A stretch of DNA of 57,117 nucleotides, taken from Gammaproteobacteria bacterium RIFOXYD12_FULL_61_37 (lineage in GTDB: Bacteria; Pseudomonadota; Gammaproteobacteria; Chromatiales; Chromatiaceae). The notes beneath the pieces are model-generated. The model saw only the letters and a program-made list of their open reading frames with translations. It ran no database searches and was not told where the DNA came from. Location: positions 1 through 57,117 of the forward strand of contig MGZB01000033.1 in NCBI GenBank assembly GCA_001801995.1, written 5' to 3'. Shown here in pieces: positions 1 to 7,827 of this stretch (the first letter of the stretch is position 1; each line of letters begins with the position of its first letter). The position numbers were made by a program, and so were the translations under genes.

Positions 1-93
1 CCCGAGGCAGGAGCCTTGTGCGGGAATGCCGCTCGCAGGGATCTGTGCGGGGGGCAGGGGGTAACCTCTGTCCCTACCGCGACCAATGGATTT

Positions 94-2253
94 TTAGAGC
101 ATGCCGGTCTGAAAAAAGCGGAAGGTTCCCTTGCCGGCGGCCTTCGCGGCGTACATGGCGATATCGGCCCGCTTCATCAGCTCCAGCGCATCGCCGCCGT
201 CCTCGGGGAAGAAGGCGATACCCAGGGAGGCGCCGACCTGGACCGTCCTGCCCTGTAGGATCATGGGTTGGGAGATGGCGGCAACCATCTCCTCGGCCAA
301 GCCCGTGCAGTATGTCAATTCCCGCAAATCCTCCCTGAGCACCACGAACTCGTCGCCCCCGAGCCGGGCAACGGTATCCATGCTGCGCCGCAGGCGGGCA
401 TTGATGCGTTCCGCCACTTCCTGAAGCAGCAGATCGCCCGCATCGTGACCGAGATCGTCGTTGACGGCCTTGAAACCGTCCAGGTCGATAAAGGTGACCG
501 ACAGGCGGCTCCCATCTCGCTTGGCGCGGGCCATGGCATGGGATAGCCGCTCCTGGAACAGCGCCCGGTTTGGAAGTCCGGTCAGCGCGTCGTGAAAGGC
601 CTGGTGGCGGATCTGTTCGCCTACGAGGTACTGCTCGGTGATGTCGTGAAATACCCCGACGTAGGTCACGGGAAACCCGTTGATCGCCGGGATGCGATTG
701 ATGGTGAGCCGCTCCAGATAGGCCTCGCCGTTCTTGCGCCGGTTCCATATCTCGCCTTCCCAGTGGTTCTCGCCCAGAATCTTCTGCCACATCTCCACGT
801 AGAAGGCGGGCTCGTGGCGGTAGGACTTGAGCAGGTTACAGGAACGCCCGACCGCCTCCTCGCTCGTATAGCCGGTGATTCTGGTAAAGGCGGGATTGAC
901 GCTGATGATGCCTCCGCGCTCGTTGGCGATCATGGCGCCTTCGCTGGTGTTCTCATAGACGCTGGCGGCAACGCGCAACTCCCCCGTGCGGGTGATGACC
1001 TGATCCTCCAGTTCGGCGTTGAGCCGCTGCCAATCGGCCTCACGTTCGGTAATCTGCGCCAGCATGGCCCGGAAGGCGTCCGACAGGGCGCCAACCTCGC
1101 CATACGCCCCTTCGGGTAGGACGACCTGGCGTTCTCCGCCGGCGATGGCGAGGGCGGCAGTGGAGATCCTCCGTAGCGGGGTCAGCAATCTCTTGATAAA
1201 AAGCATCGCAAAGGTGCCAAGCAGCAGCGTGGCCATCAGGCCGCTGATCAGGACCGCTTGGCGGTGGGGCGCCAGCTCCCCGGCGACCACCGATTCCGGC
1301 AACAGGTTGGCAGTCACCAGAAAACGCTCCGGCCGGCGGGGGTCGAAGTGCAAACGGTGGGTCATGGCGTACTGAACGCCCATCGGTGTATTGACCGGAT
1401 GCAGCGGCTGCCTGAGCGGCTGGCTGGGGTTGAACGCCTCGGTCAGAGTGGGGAAATCCCGTGTCAGGCGAGCGCCGGAATCTCCCTCGAAACGGTAGGT
1501 GCGCGTTGCATCCGGATGGACCAGATAGTAGCCGTCCTGGTTGGCGACATAGATGCTCGCCGGGAACAGCATCTTGGTGCTGTCAATCTTCAGGAGGGCA
1601 TCGGCATCCATGTTGATCACCACCAGGCCGAAGAGCTTTCCCTCCGGGGTGAACACCGGCGTGGCGGCCCGGAGCGTGGCAATCTGGGGCACCTGCTCCT
1701 TGCCGTTCTCCTGGTTGAGATCGAATTCGGACAGATAGATCTCCCCCGGCAGCAGGCGCAGGGCCTCCCTGACGTAATCCAGATCATCCTTGGCCTGCAA
1801 GCTCTCTGCGGGCACAGTCAGGACCTGCCCCGCTTGCTGCTCGATGCGCACCAGCTCCCGTCCGCCATCGGCGACGCCAATGTAGCGGATCTGGAAGTAA
1901 CCGGGACGAGTCTGGGCAAACGCGGTGAAGATCTCCTGCAAGCGCATCACCCAGATGGCATAGGGGTTGTTATCGCGGGGATCGATACCGCCGTTGAGCG
2001 TGGCACGCGCGATGCCGGATATGGGCGGCGTGCGGGAGAGAAACAGCGCGTCCTGGCGTAGCGTGTCGATGGTTAGCTGTAGATGCGCGTTATTGAGGCG
2101 GACGTTCATGTCCATCTCGTCGTCCAACTCTGCCAGCATGGATTTGCGCTGATGGCTATCCAGGACGAGGACCAGCGCCAGAACCGCTGCGGAAACAAGC
2201 GTGAGGACAGAGAGTTGTATGCGAATGCTCAGCCGGGTGTCGGTCAATGGCAT
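94..2253 (-). CDS. Membrane-bound diguanylate cyclase (dCache-HAMP-PAS-GGDEF)
   Basis: Predicted to make cyclic di-GMP from two GTP in response to a periplasmic ligand. Seen in the 719-residue protein: an N-terminal membrane segment (about 10-30), a large extracytoplasmic region (about 35-325) resembling a double Cache sensor, a second membrane segment (about 330-352), a HAMP stretch, a PAS/PAC domain (about 425-540) and a C-terminal GGDEF domain. The active-site GGDEF is intact, and an RSMD inhibitory I-site lies five residues before it, so product inhibition is expected. There is no EAL domain. The start is preceded by GGAGG a few bases upstream. It is transcribed away from the PFOR pair and seems monocistronic. 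The ligand cannot be told from sequence. Confidence 0.93.
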   Translation of the reverse strand: MPLTDTRLSIRIQLSVLTLVSAAVLALVLVLDSHQRKSMLAELDDEMDMNVRLNNAHLQLTIDTLRQDALFLSRTPPISGIARATLNGGIDPRDNNPYAIWVMRLQEIFTAFAQTRPGYFQIRYIGVADGGRELVRIEQQAGQVLTVPAESLQAKDDLDYVREALRLLPGEIYLSEFDLNQENGKEQVPQIATLRAATPVFTPEGKLFGLVVINMDADALLKIDSTKMLFPASIYVANQDGYYLVHPDATRTYRFEGDSGARLTRDFPTLTEAFNPSQPLRQPLHPVNTPMGVQYAMTHRLHFDPRRPERFLVTANLLPESVVAGELAPHRQAVLISGLMATLLLGTFAMLFIKRLLTPLRRISTAALAIAGGERQVVLPEGAYGEVGALSDAFRAMLAQITEREADWQRLNAELEDQVITRTGELRVAASVYENTSEGAMIANERGGIISVNPAFTRITGYTSEEAVGRSCNLLKSYRHEPAFYVEMWQKILGENHWEGEIWNRRKNGEAYLERLTINRIPAINGFPVTYVGVFHDITEQYLVGEQIRHQAFHDALTGLPNRALFQERLSHAMARAKRDGSRLSVTFIDLDGFKAVNDDLGHDAGDLLLQEVAERINARLRRSMDTVARLGGDEFVVLREDLRELTYCTGLAEEMVAAISQPMILQGRTVQVGASLGIAFFPEDGGDALELMKRADIAMYAAKAAGKGTFRFFQTGML

Positions 2254-2826
2254 GTGGCCTCCGGGAATGTCCTTGGTTCAGCACAAAAAAATGCGCCAGT
2301 CTCCCGGCACCATAAAAAACCCGTACAGCCTATAGTTCCACTATAGATTAGAGATCGAAAGTCTGCGCAAGACGGTCCCACTTTTTTGCATTGTGAGAAG
2401 CAGGTCCGGATTTTTGCCCCTATTTTTGCCTTGCCCCAGTCCTTGGACTCAGAGTCGCATCGCCAGACCAATACTCTCTATTAATGAATTCAATTGTCGC
2501 ACCGAATCGGTGATTGCATATCCTCGACCACTTCGCATAAGGAAGTGGTGCAATCGCTACCGGGCCCAACCAGGATAAAACCGCTCTCCCTGCCGGATGA
2601 GCCGGGCTCGACGGCCTGCATGCAAAGGGGTTCCGGTTCCCGCGAGCGCATGGCGCCGCCGGCGGAACCCCGCCGAATCAAGTTTATTGCCCTTGAATTC
2701 CTGCAAACCCTGCAAAATTCGAGGGATAGATATACAGTTCGCCACGGCGAAAATGGTGCGCATCTGACTCTAATGGAGTCATGAGGCGTGTGTTTGGCAG
2801 GTTTCAACCAGAGCGGATAAGGCACA
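2254..2826. other. Intergenic region between divergent DGC and PFOR genes
   Basis: This 573-base gap has no credible gene; the open frames in it are short and lack family resemblance. It must hold promoters for both divergent genes, but no convincing sigma-70 or sigma-54 promoter was found for the PFOR. Besides the dyad at 2330-2346 there is a hairpin at 2527-2549 (8-bp stem ACCACTTC/GAAGTGGT, 7-base loop) and a short direct repeat of CCTGCAAA at about 2700-2717. Confidence 0.5.
2330..2346. promoter_or_regulatory. Perfect dyad upstream of the diguanylate cyclase
   Basis: CTATAGT-TCC-ACTATAG is a perfect 7-bp inverted repeat about 77 bases before the start of the leftward diguanylate cyclase gene. 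On the minus strand a TTGCGC lies about 17-18 bases before this AT-rich dyad, so it could overlap a -10 region and act as an operator. This is pattern only; no regulator is recognised. Confidence 0.3.
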
Positions 2827-5800
2827 ATGAAAGAAGTGAAGACGATGCAAGCGAAGTTCCCCGGCATTCCTAACGTCATCCACGGCAATGGGGCAGTCGC
2901 CTATGTCATGGGCCAAGTCTGCGGCGGGGTGATCGGCTACCCGATCACGCCTTCCACCGAGATCTCCGAGATCTACGAGGCCTACCGCGCCGATGGGGGT
3001 TGCAACGTCTGGGGCAAGCATCCTTTCTTCTTCAGCCCGGAAGGGGAGCACTCGGCCCAGAGCGGCGCCCTGGGCGCCTCCCTGACCGGCGGCCAGTTCG
3101 TCTCCAACGCTTCATCCAGCCAGGGCATCCTCTACGGGCTCGAATCCCATTACGTCACCGTCGGCAAGAAGGTCGGCGGCTTCGTGCTCCAGGTCGCGGC
3201 CCGCGTCGTCTCCAAGCACTCCCTCAACGTCATGGCCGGGCACGACGATGTCTATGCCCTGCTCTCCTCCGGCTACACCATCCTGTTCGGGGCCAACCCG
3301 CAGGAGGCGGCCGACCTGGCGGCGATCTCCTACCGCGCCGCCTCCCTGTCGCTGATCCCCGTGGCCAACGCCATGGACGGATTCGCCACCAGCCATATGC
3401 TGAGCGAAGCGCTGCTGCCCGAACCCGAGCTGCTGAAGGAATTCCTGGGCGACCCCGCCAGCCGTATCCCTTGCCCCACCCTGGCGCAGGAGATGCTGTT
3501 CGGCGCCAAGGGCCGCGTCTTCCAGTTGAGCCAGTACCTCGACCGGCAGCAGGGCGATATCACGGGCGCCAACCTCAAGAAGCTGCATGAATTCCTGGAC
3601 GGCCAGGCTGGCAAGATCGAGCAGGACAACGAGGGCGGGCTCATCAAGGAGACCCTGGCCTGGATTCCCGAAGAGCTGCACGGCCAGTGGCGCCGCCAAT
3701 GGCTCAATGCCCACGAGAAGGGCACGCGCCAGCGCGTCCCGGCCCTGGTCGATGTCAACAACCCCGGCCTCACCGGCGCGGTGCAGAACCAGCCCGATTT
3801 CCAGGCCGGCGCCGCCGATCACCGCACCCATTTCGCCGCCGCCGTGCCCGGCTTCGTGCGCCAGGCCATGGCCGAATACGCCGAACTGACCGGCCGGAGC
3901 TATGCCCCGGTGCAGACCTTCCAATGCGACGACGCCGAGACGGTCATGGTCGGCCTGGGTTCGGTCACCGACGACGTGGAAGCGGTCGTCTCCTATCTGC
4001 GCGGCCAGGGTCAGAAGGTCGGCCTGGTCGCCGTCAAGCTGCTCCAGCCCTTCCCCGAGGCCGAGCTGGTCGCCGCCCTGGCCGGTAAGAAGGCGGTCAC
4101 GGTGCTGGAACGCTCCGACCAGACCGCGCTCACCACCTTCGTGACCCAGGCCCTGTTCAAGGCCCGCGAGAACGCGGATGGCGAACGCCACCCCGGCATC
4201 CCGGCCCTGACCGCCACGCCCCGGCTCACCACCGCCATCTTCGGCCTGGGCGGCCACGACCTGCAACCGCGCCACCTGATCGCGGCCTTCAAGAACATGG
4301 CGGACGGCAATGCCGTGCCCCTCATCTACCTGGGGTCCCAGTTCTTCTCCAAAAACCCCTCGCCCAAGGTGGCCGAACTCCAGGCGCGGCTGAAGGCGGC
4401 CTATCCCGAGACCGGGGCCATGGCCCTGGACACCGAGACCAACCCCCGCCTGCTGCCGGACGCGGCCTTCCGCATCCGTTTCCACTCCGTGGGCGGCTAC
4501 GGCACCATCGCCTCGGGCAAGCTGCTGACCGACATCCTGGCCGGCGTGCTGGGCATGCACTCCAAGTCGGCGCCCAAGTACGGCTCCGAGAAGAGCGGCG
4601 CCCCGACCAACTACTACATCACCCTCAGCCCCGAGCCGGTGAAAATCACCAACGCCGAGCTGGAGGACGTGGAGATCGTCATCTCCCCCGACCATAAGGT
4701 CTTCAGCCACACCAACCCCCTGCGGGGCCTGGCGGCGGGCGGCACCTTCATCATGCAGTCGAACCTGCCCCTGGAGCAGGTCTGGCGCGAACTGCCTGCG
4801 GCGGCCCGCAAGACCATCCGCGAGCGCAAGATCCGTTTCTTCGTCATCGACGCCTTTACGGTCGCCAAGAAGCACGCCCCGACCGCCGATCTCGAAATCC
4901 GCATGATGGGCATCGCCTTCATCGGCGCCGTGGCCGGCCATGTGGACCGCGTCTCGGCGGACGCCTCCGAGGAGGCGATCCTGGACAAGATCAAGGGCCA
5001 GATCAGCAAGAAGTTCGGCGGCAAGGGCGGTGCCGTGGTCGATGGCAACATGGCGGTGATCCGCGAGGGCATTGAGGCCACGCGCCGGGTCGATTACGAC
5101 AGCCCCGCCTTCCTGGCCGCCGAGGAGATGCCCTCCACCGACACCGGCCTGAATGTGGCCCTGTCCGCCTCGGTCTGCGGGAGCGCCTGCCAGTCTTCCT
5201 GCGGCGGCTTCCTCGACAAGGACTATTACGAAGACATGGTGGCCGGACCCTTCCGCGACGGCACCATCGGCGAGGCACCCGTGCTGCCGGGTACGGGCAT
5301 GTTCATGCCGGCCGGCACCGCCGCCGGCAAGGACAAGGGCCTGTTCCGCCGCACCGTGCCCGAGTTCCAGGCCGATCTTTGCACCGGCTGCATGGAATGC
5401 GCCCTGGTCTGCCCTGACGCCGCCATCCCGAACCGGGTCCACGACATCCACGAACTGCTGTCCACGGCGATTCAGCGCCTGGACATCACCGGCGCCCAGA
5501 AGGAGGCCATGTACGGCCAGCTCTACCCCCTGTCCGAGGCGGTCCGCGAGAGCTACCGCCAGAACAAGCAGGCCCGCGCCTTCCATGAAATCGTCGCCGA
5601 GGCCGCCTCCACCCTGGACACCACCCAGATCACCCTGATCCGCAACTTCGGCAAGCTGGCCGAATCCCTCGCGGTCTATCCCGTGGCCCGGACGCGCCCC
5701 TTCTTCGACGCCATGGAGAAGGCCAATCCCGGCAGCGGCGGCCTCTACGCGGTCACGGTCGATCCCTGGAAGTGCACCGGCTGCCTGGAATGCATCGCCG

Positions 5801-7827
5801 TCTGCGGCCCCGGCGCCCTGGTCGCCCGCGAACAGGACAAGGCCCTGGTCGATACCTTGCAGGCCCGCTTCGAGTTCCTGAGCCAGACGCCGAACACCCC
5901 GTCCCGCTTCACCGAGGGCGCCATCCGGTCCGACGGCGAGACCAAGCGCCTGATGCTCGACCGCGCCAATTACTACGCGATGACGGGCGGGCATGGCGCC
6001 TGCCGCGGTTGCGGCGAGGTCACGGCGGTTCGCCTGGTCATGGCCACCAACCGCGCCCTGTCCGAAAAGCGCCGCCGCGACCACATCCGCGAGCTGGAGG
6101 GGCTGATCGGCAGCCTGGGCCTCAAGCAGGCCAGCCTGGCGGAGACCGATCCCGCCCGTAGCGGCCGCATCGGTGGACTCATCGCCACTCTGGAGAAGCG
6201 GCTCTACCTGTTCGAGAGCGGCCCCACCGGCAACGGCCCCGCCGGCGCCGTGATCGCCAACTCGACCGGGTGCAGCAGCGTCTATGCCTCCACCTTCCCC
6301 TTCAACTGCTACAACGACCCCTGGGTCAACAGCCTGTTCCAGGACGCCCAGCCCCTGGCCAAGGGTATCTTCGAAGGCATCTCGGCCCAGGCCATCGGCG
6401 AGATTCGCGCCCTGCGGCTGGCCCGCCTGGAGCTGGAAGACGCCTATGAGCCCGAGAAGCAGGACGCGGCCCTGCGCACCCTCTCCTGGGCCCAGTTCAC
6501 CCCCGAGGAGATCAGCCTGCTGCCCACGGTGCTCACCATCGGCGGCGATGGCGCCACCTACGACATCGGCTTCGGCGCCCTGTCGCGCATCCTGGTGACC
6601 GACACCCCCATCAAGATCCTGGTCCTCAATACCGGCGTCTACTCCAACACCGGCGGCCAGGCATCCTCCGCCAGCCTCCCCGGCCAGGACTCCGACCTGG
6701 CCCGCATCGGCTCCGCCCACAAGGGCAAGCAGGAAGACCGCAAGGAGCTGGGCCTGATCGCCGCCTTCCATCCCAATGTGATGGTGGTTCAGACCAGCAC
6801 GGCCCTGCCCGGTCACTTCCTCAAGAACGTCATGGCGTTCCTGAGCTATACCGATTCTCCCGCCCTGCTGGATGTCTACACCCCCTGCCAACCCGAGCAC
6901 GGCATCGCCGACGACGCCTCGAACCAACAGGCCCGTCTGGCGGTGGAGAGCCGCATGAGCCCCGTGTTCGTGCATGATCCCCGTCGCGGCAAGACCCTGC
7001 ACGAGTGGTTCTCCCTCGACGGCAACCCCGATCCCGGCAAGACCTGGACCACCAGCTCCATCGAATATCTCGACGGGGAGGGCAACCTCCAGCTGCTCGA
7101 TTACCCCCTGACGCCGGCCAGCTTCGCCCTGGGCGAGGGCCGCTTCAAGAAGCACTTCAAGAAGATGCCCGCCGACGAGGTCAACGGGGTCGCCATCGAC
7201 GCCTATATCGACCTCGACGAGGCCGGACGCCTGGGCCGGGTCCCCTTCGTCTGGGCCACGGATGCCAAGCGTCGGCTGATCAAGTACGGCGTCTCCCAGA
7301 CCATCGTCGATCTGGTCATCGAACGGCGCAAGAACTGGCAGATGCTGCAATACCTGGGCGGCCAGCATGTGGCCGAGCAGGACGCGAGCTACCGCTCCGC
7401 CCTGGAATCGCTCCAGGGTCAGTACCAGCAGTCCCTGCAACAGCGCGAGACCTCCATCGACGCCATCGCCCGCGCCATGTCGGAACTGGCCGCATCCAGC
7501 AGGGCACCGGCCGGGGTGGGCGCCATCGGCTCCATCCTGACGGGTTCGAGCGCACCCGCGCAAAAACCCGCAGCTCCTGCTGCTGCGTCATCCGGCGGCA
7601 ATGGCGCCCTGGTCAGCATGGATGACCCGGCCAGTTGCACCAACTGCAAGACCTGCTACCAGGACCTGAGCGAGATCTTCGAGAAGACCAAGATCATGGT
7701 TGACGGTGAGGTCAAGGAAGTCGGTCACATCATCCCAGGCGCCCTGGAACGCATCACCCCGACGCCCGAACTCAAGGCGCGGATCGCCAAGGTTGCCGCC
7801 AACTGCGACGCGGAGATCATTCGATGA
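2827..7827 (+). CDS. nifJ: Extended pyruvate:ferredoxin (flavodoxin) oxidoreductase
   Basis: Interconverts pyruvate and acetyl-CoA + CO2 with ferredoxin, using TPP and Fe-S clusters. All PFOR hallmarks are present. YPITPSTE lies near residue 38. Two ferredoxin motifs lie at about 852 (CTGCMECALVCP) and 983 (CTGCLECIAVCG). The proximal-cluster CRGC lies at about 1059, and GDGATYD of the TPP site at about 1240, followed by NTGVYSNTGGQ. At 1666 residues it exceeds the usual 1170-1230. The extra part follows the TPP domain: a region with long helices (about 1350-1560), a Pro/Ala linker, and a terminal CTNCKTC ferredoxin-like domain (about 1604). An alternative start is codon 7. Its stop overlaps the next start (ATGA), so the two are translationally coupled. 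Pyruvate as substrate is inferred from family resemblance; another 2-oxoacid is possible. Confidence 0.9.
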   Translation: MKEVKTMQAKFPGIPNVIHGNGAVAYVMGQVCGGVIGYPITPSTEISEIYEAYRADGGCNVWGKHPFFFSPEGEHSAQSGALGASLTGGQFVSNASSSQGILYGLESHYVTVGKKVGGFVLQVAARVVSKHSLNVMAGHDDVYALLSSGYTILFGANPQEAADLAAISYRAASLSLIPVANAMDGFATSHMLSEALLPEPELLKEFLGDPASRIPCPTLAQEMLFGAKGRVFQLSQYLDRQQGDITGANLKKLHEFLDGQAGKIEQDNEGGLIKETLAWIPEELHGQWRRQWLNAHEKGTRQRVPALVDVNNPGLTGAVQNQPDFQAGAADHRTHFAAAVPGFVRQAMAEYAELTGRSYAPVQTFQCDDAETVMVGLGSVTDDVEAVVSYLRGQGQKVGLVAVKLLQPFPEAELVAALAGKKAVTVLERSDQTALTTFVTQALFKARENADGERHPGIPALTATPRLTTAIFGLGGHDLQPRHLIAAFKNMADGNAVPLIYLGSQFFSKNPSPKVAELQARLKAAYPETGAMALDTETNPRLLPDAAFRIRFHSVGGYGTIASGKLLTDILAGVLGMHSKSAPKYGSEKSGAPTNYYITLSPEPVKITNAELEDVEIVISPDHKVFSHTNPLRGLAAGGTFIMQSNLPLEQVWRELPAAARKTIRERKIRFFVIDAFTVAKKHAPTADLEIRMMGIAFIGAVAGHVDRVSADASEEAILDKIKGQISKKFGGKGGAVVDGNMAVIREGIEATRRVDYDSPAFLAAEEMPSTDTGLNVALSASVCGSACQSSCGGFLDKDYYEDMVAGPFRDGTIGEAPVLPGTGMFMPAGTAAGKDKGLFRRTVPEFQADLCTGCMECALVCPDAAIPNRVHDIHELLSTAIQRLDITGAQKEAMYGQLYPLSEAVRESYRQNKQARAFHEIVAEAASTLDTTQITLIRNFGKLAESLAVYPVARTRPFFDAMEKANPGSGGLYAVTVDPWKCTGCLECIAVCGPGALVAREQDKALVDTLQARFEFLSQTPNTPSRFTEGAIRSDGETKRLMLDRANYYAMTGGHGACRGCGEVTAVRLVMATNRALSEKRRRDHIRELEGLIGSLGLKQASLAETDPARSGRIGGLIATLEKRLYLFESGPTGNGPAGAVIANSTGCSSVYASTFPFNCYNDPWVNSLFQDAQPLAKGIFEGISAQAIGEIRALRLARLELEDAYEPEKQDAALRTLSWAQFTPEEISLLPTVLTIGGDGATYDIGFGALSRILVTDTPIKILVLNTGVYSNTGGQASSASLPGQDSDLARIGSAHKGKQEDRKELGLIAAFHPNVMVVQTSTALPGHFLKNVMAFLSYTDSPALLDVYTPCQPEHGIADDASNQQARLAVESRMSPVFVHDPRRGKTLHEWFSLDGNPDPGKTWTTSSIEYLDGEGNLQLLDYPLTPASFALGEGRFKKHFKKMPADEVNGVAIDAYIDLDEAGRLGRVPFVWATDAKRRLIKYGVSQTIVDLVIERRKNWQMLQYLGGQHVAEQDASYRSALESLQGQYQQSLQQRETSIDAIARAMSELAASSRAPAGVGAIGSILTGSSAPAQKPAAPAAASSGGNGALVSMDDPASCTNCKTCYQDLSEIFEKTKIMVDGEVKEVGHIIPGALERITPTPELKARIAKVAANCDAEIIR

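Noticed and set aside
2254-2826. A small gene in the DGC-PFOR gap (e.g. 2490-2888 minus or 2494-2784 plus)
   Set aside because: Both frames lack a ribosome-binding site and any family-like sequence, and they overlap each other or the PFOR start.
3112-7563. A 1483-codon open frame on the minus strand opposite the PFOR gene
   Set aside because: High GC leaves antisense frames open. The predicted protein is a low-complexity Gly/Ala/Asp/Val/His/Gln mix without motifs, while the plus strand encodes a clear PFOR.
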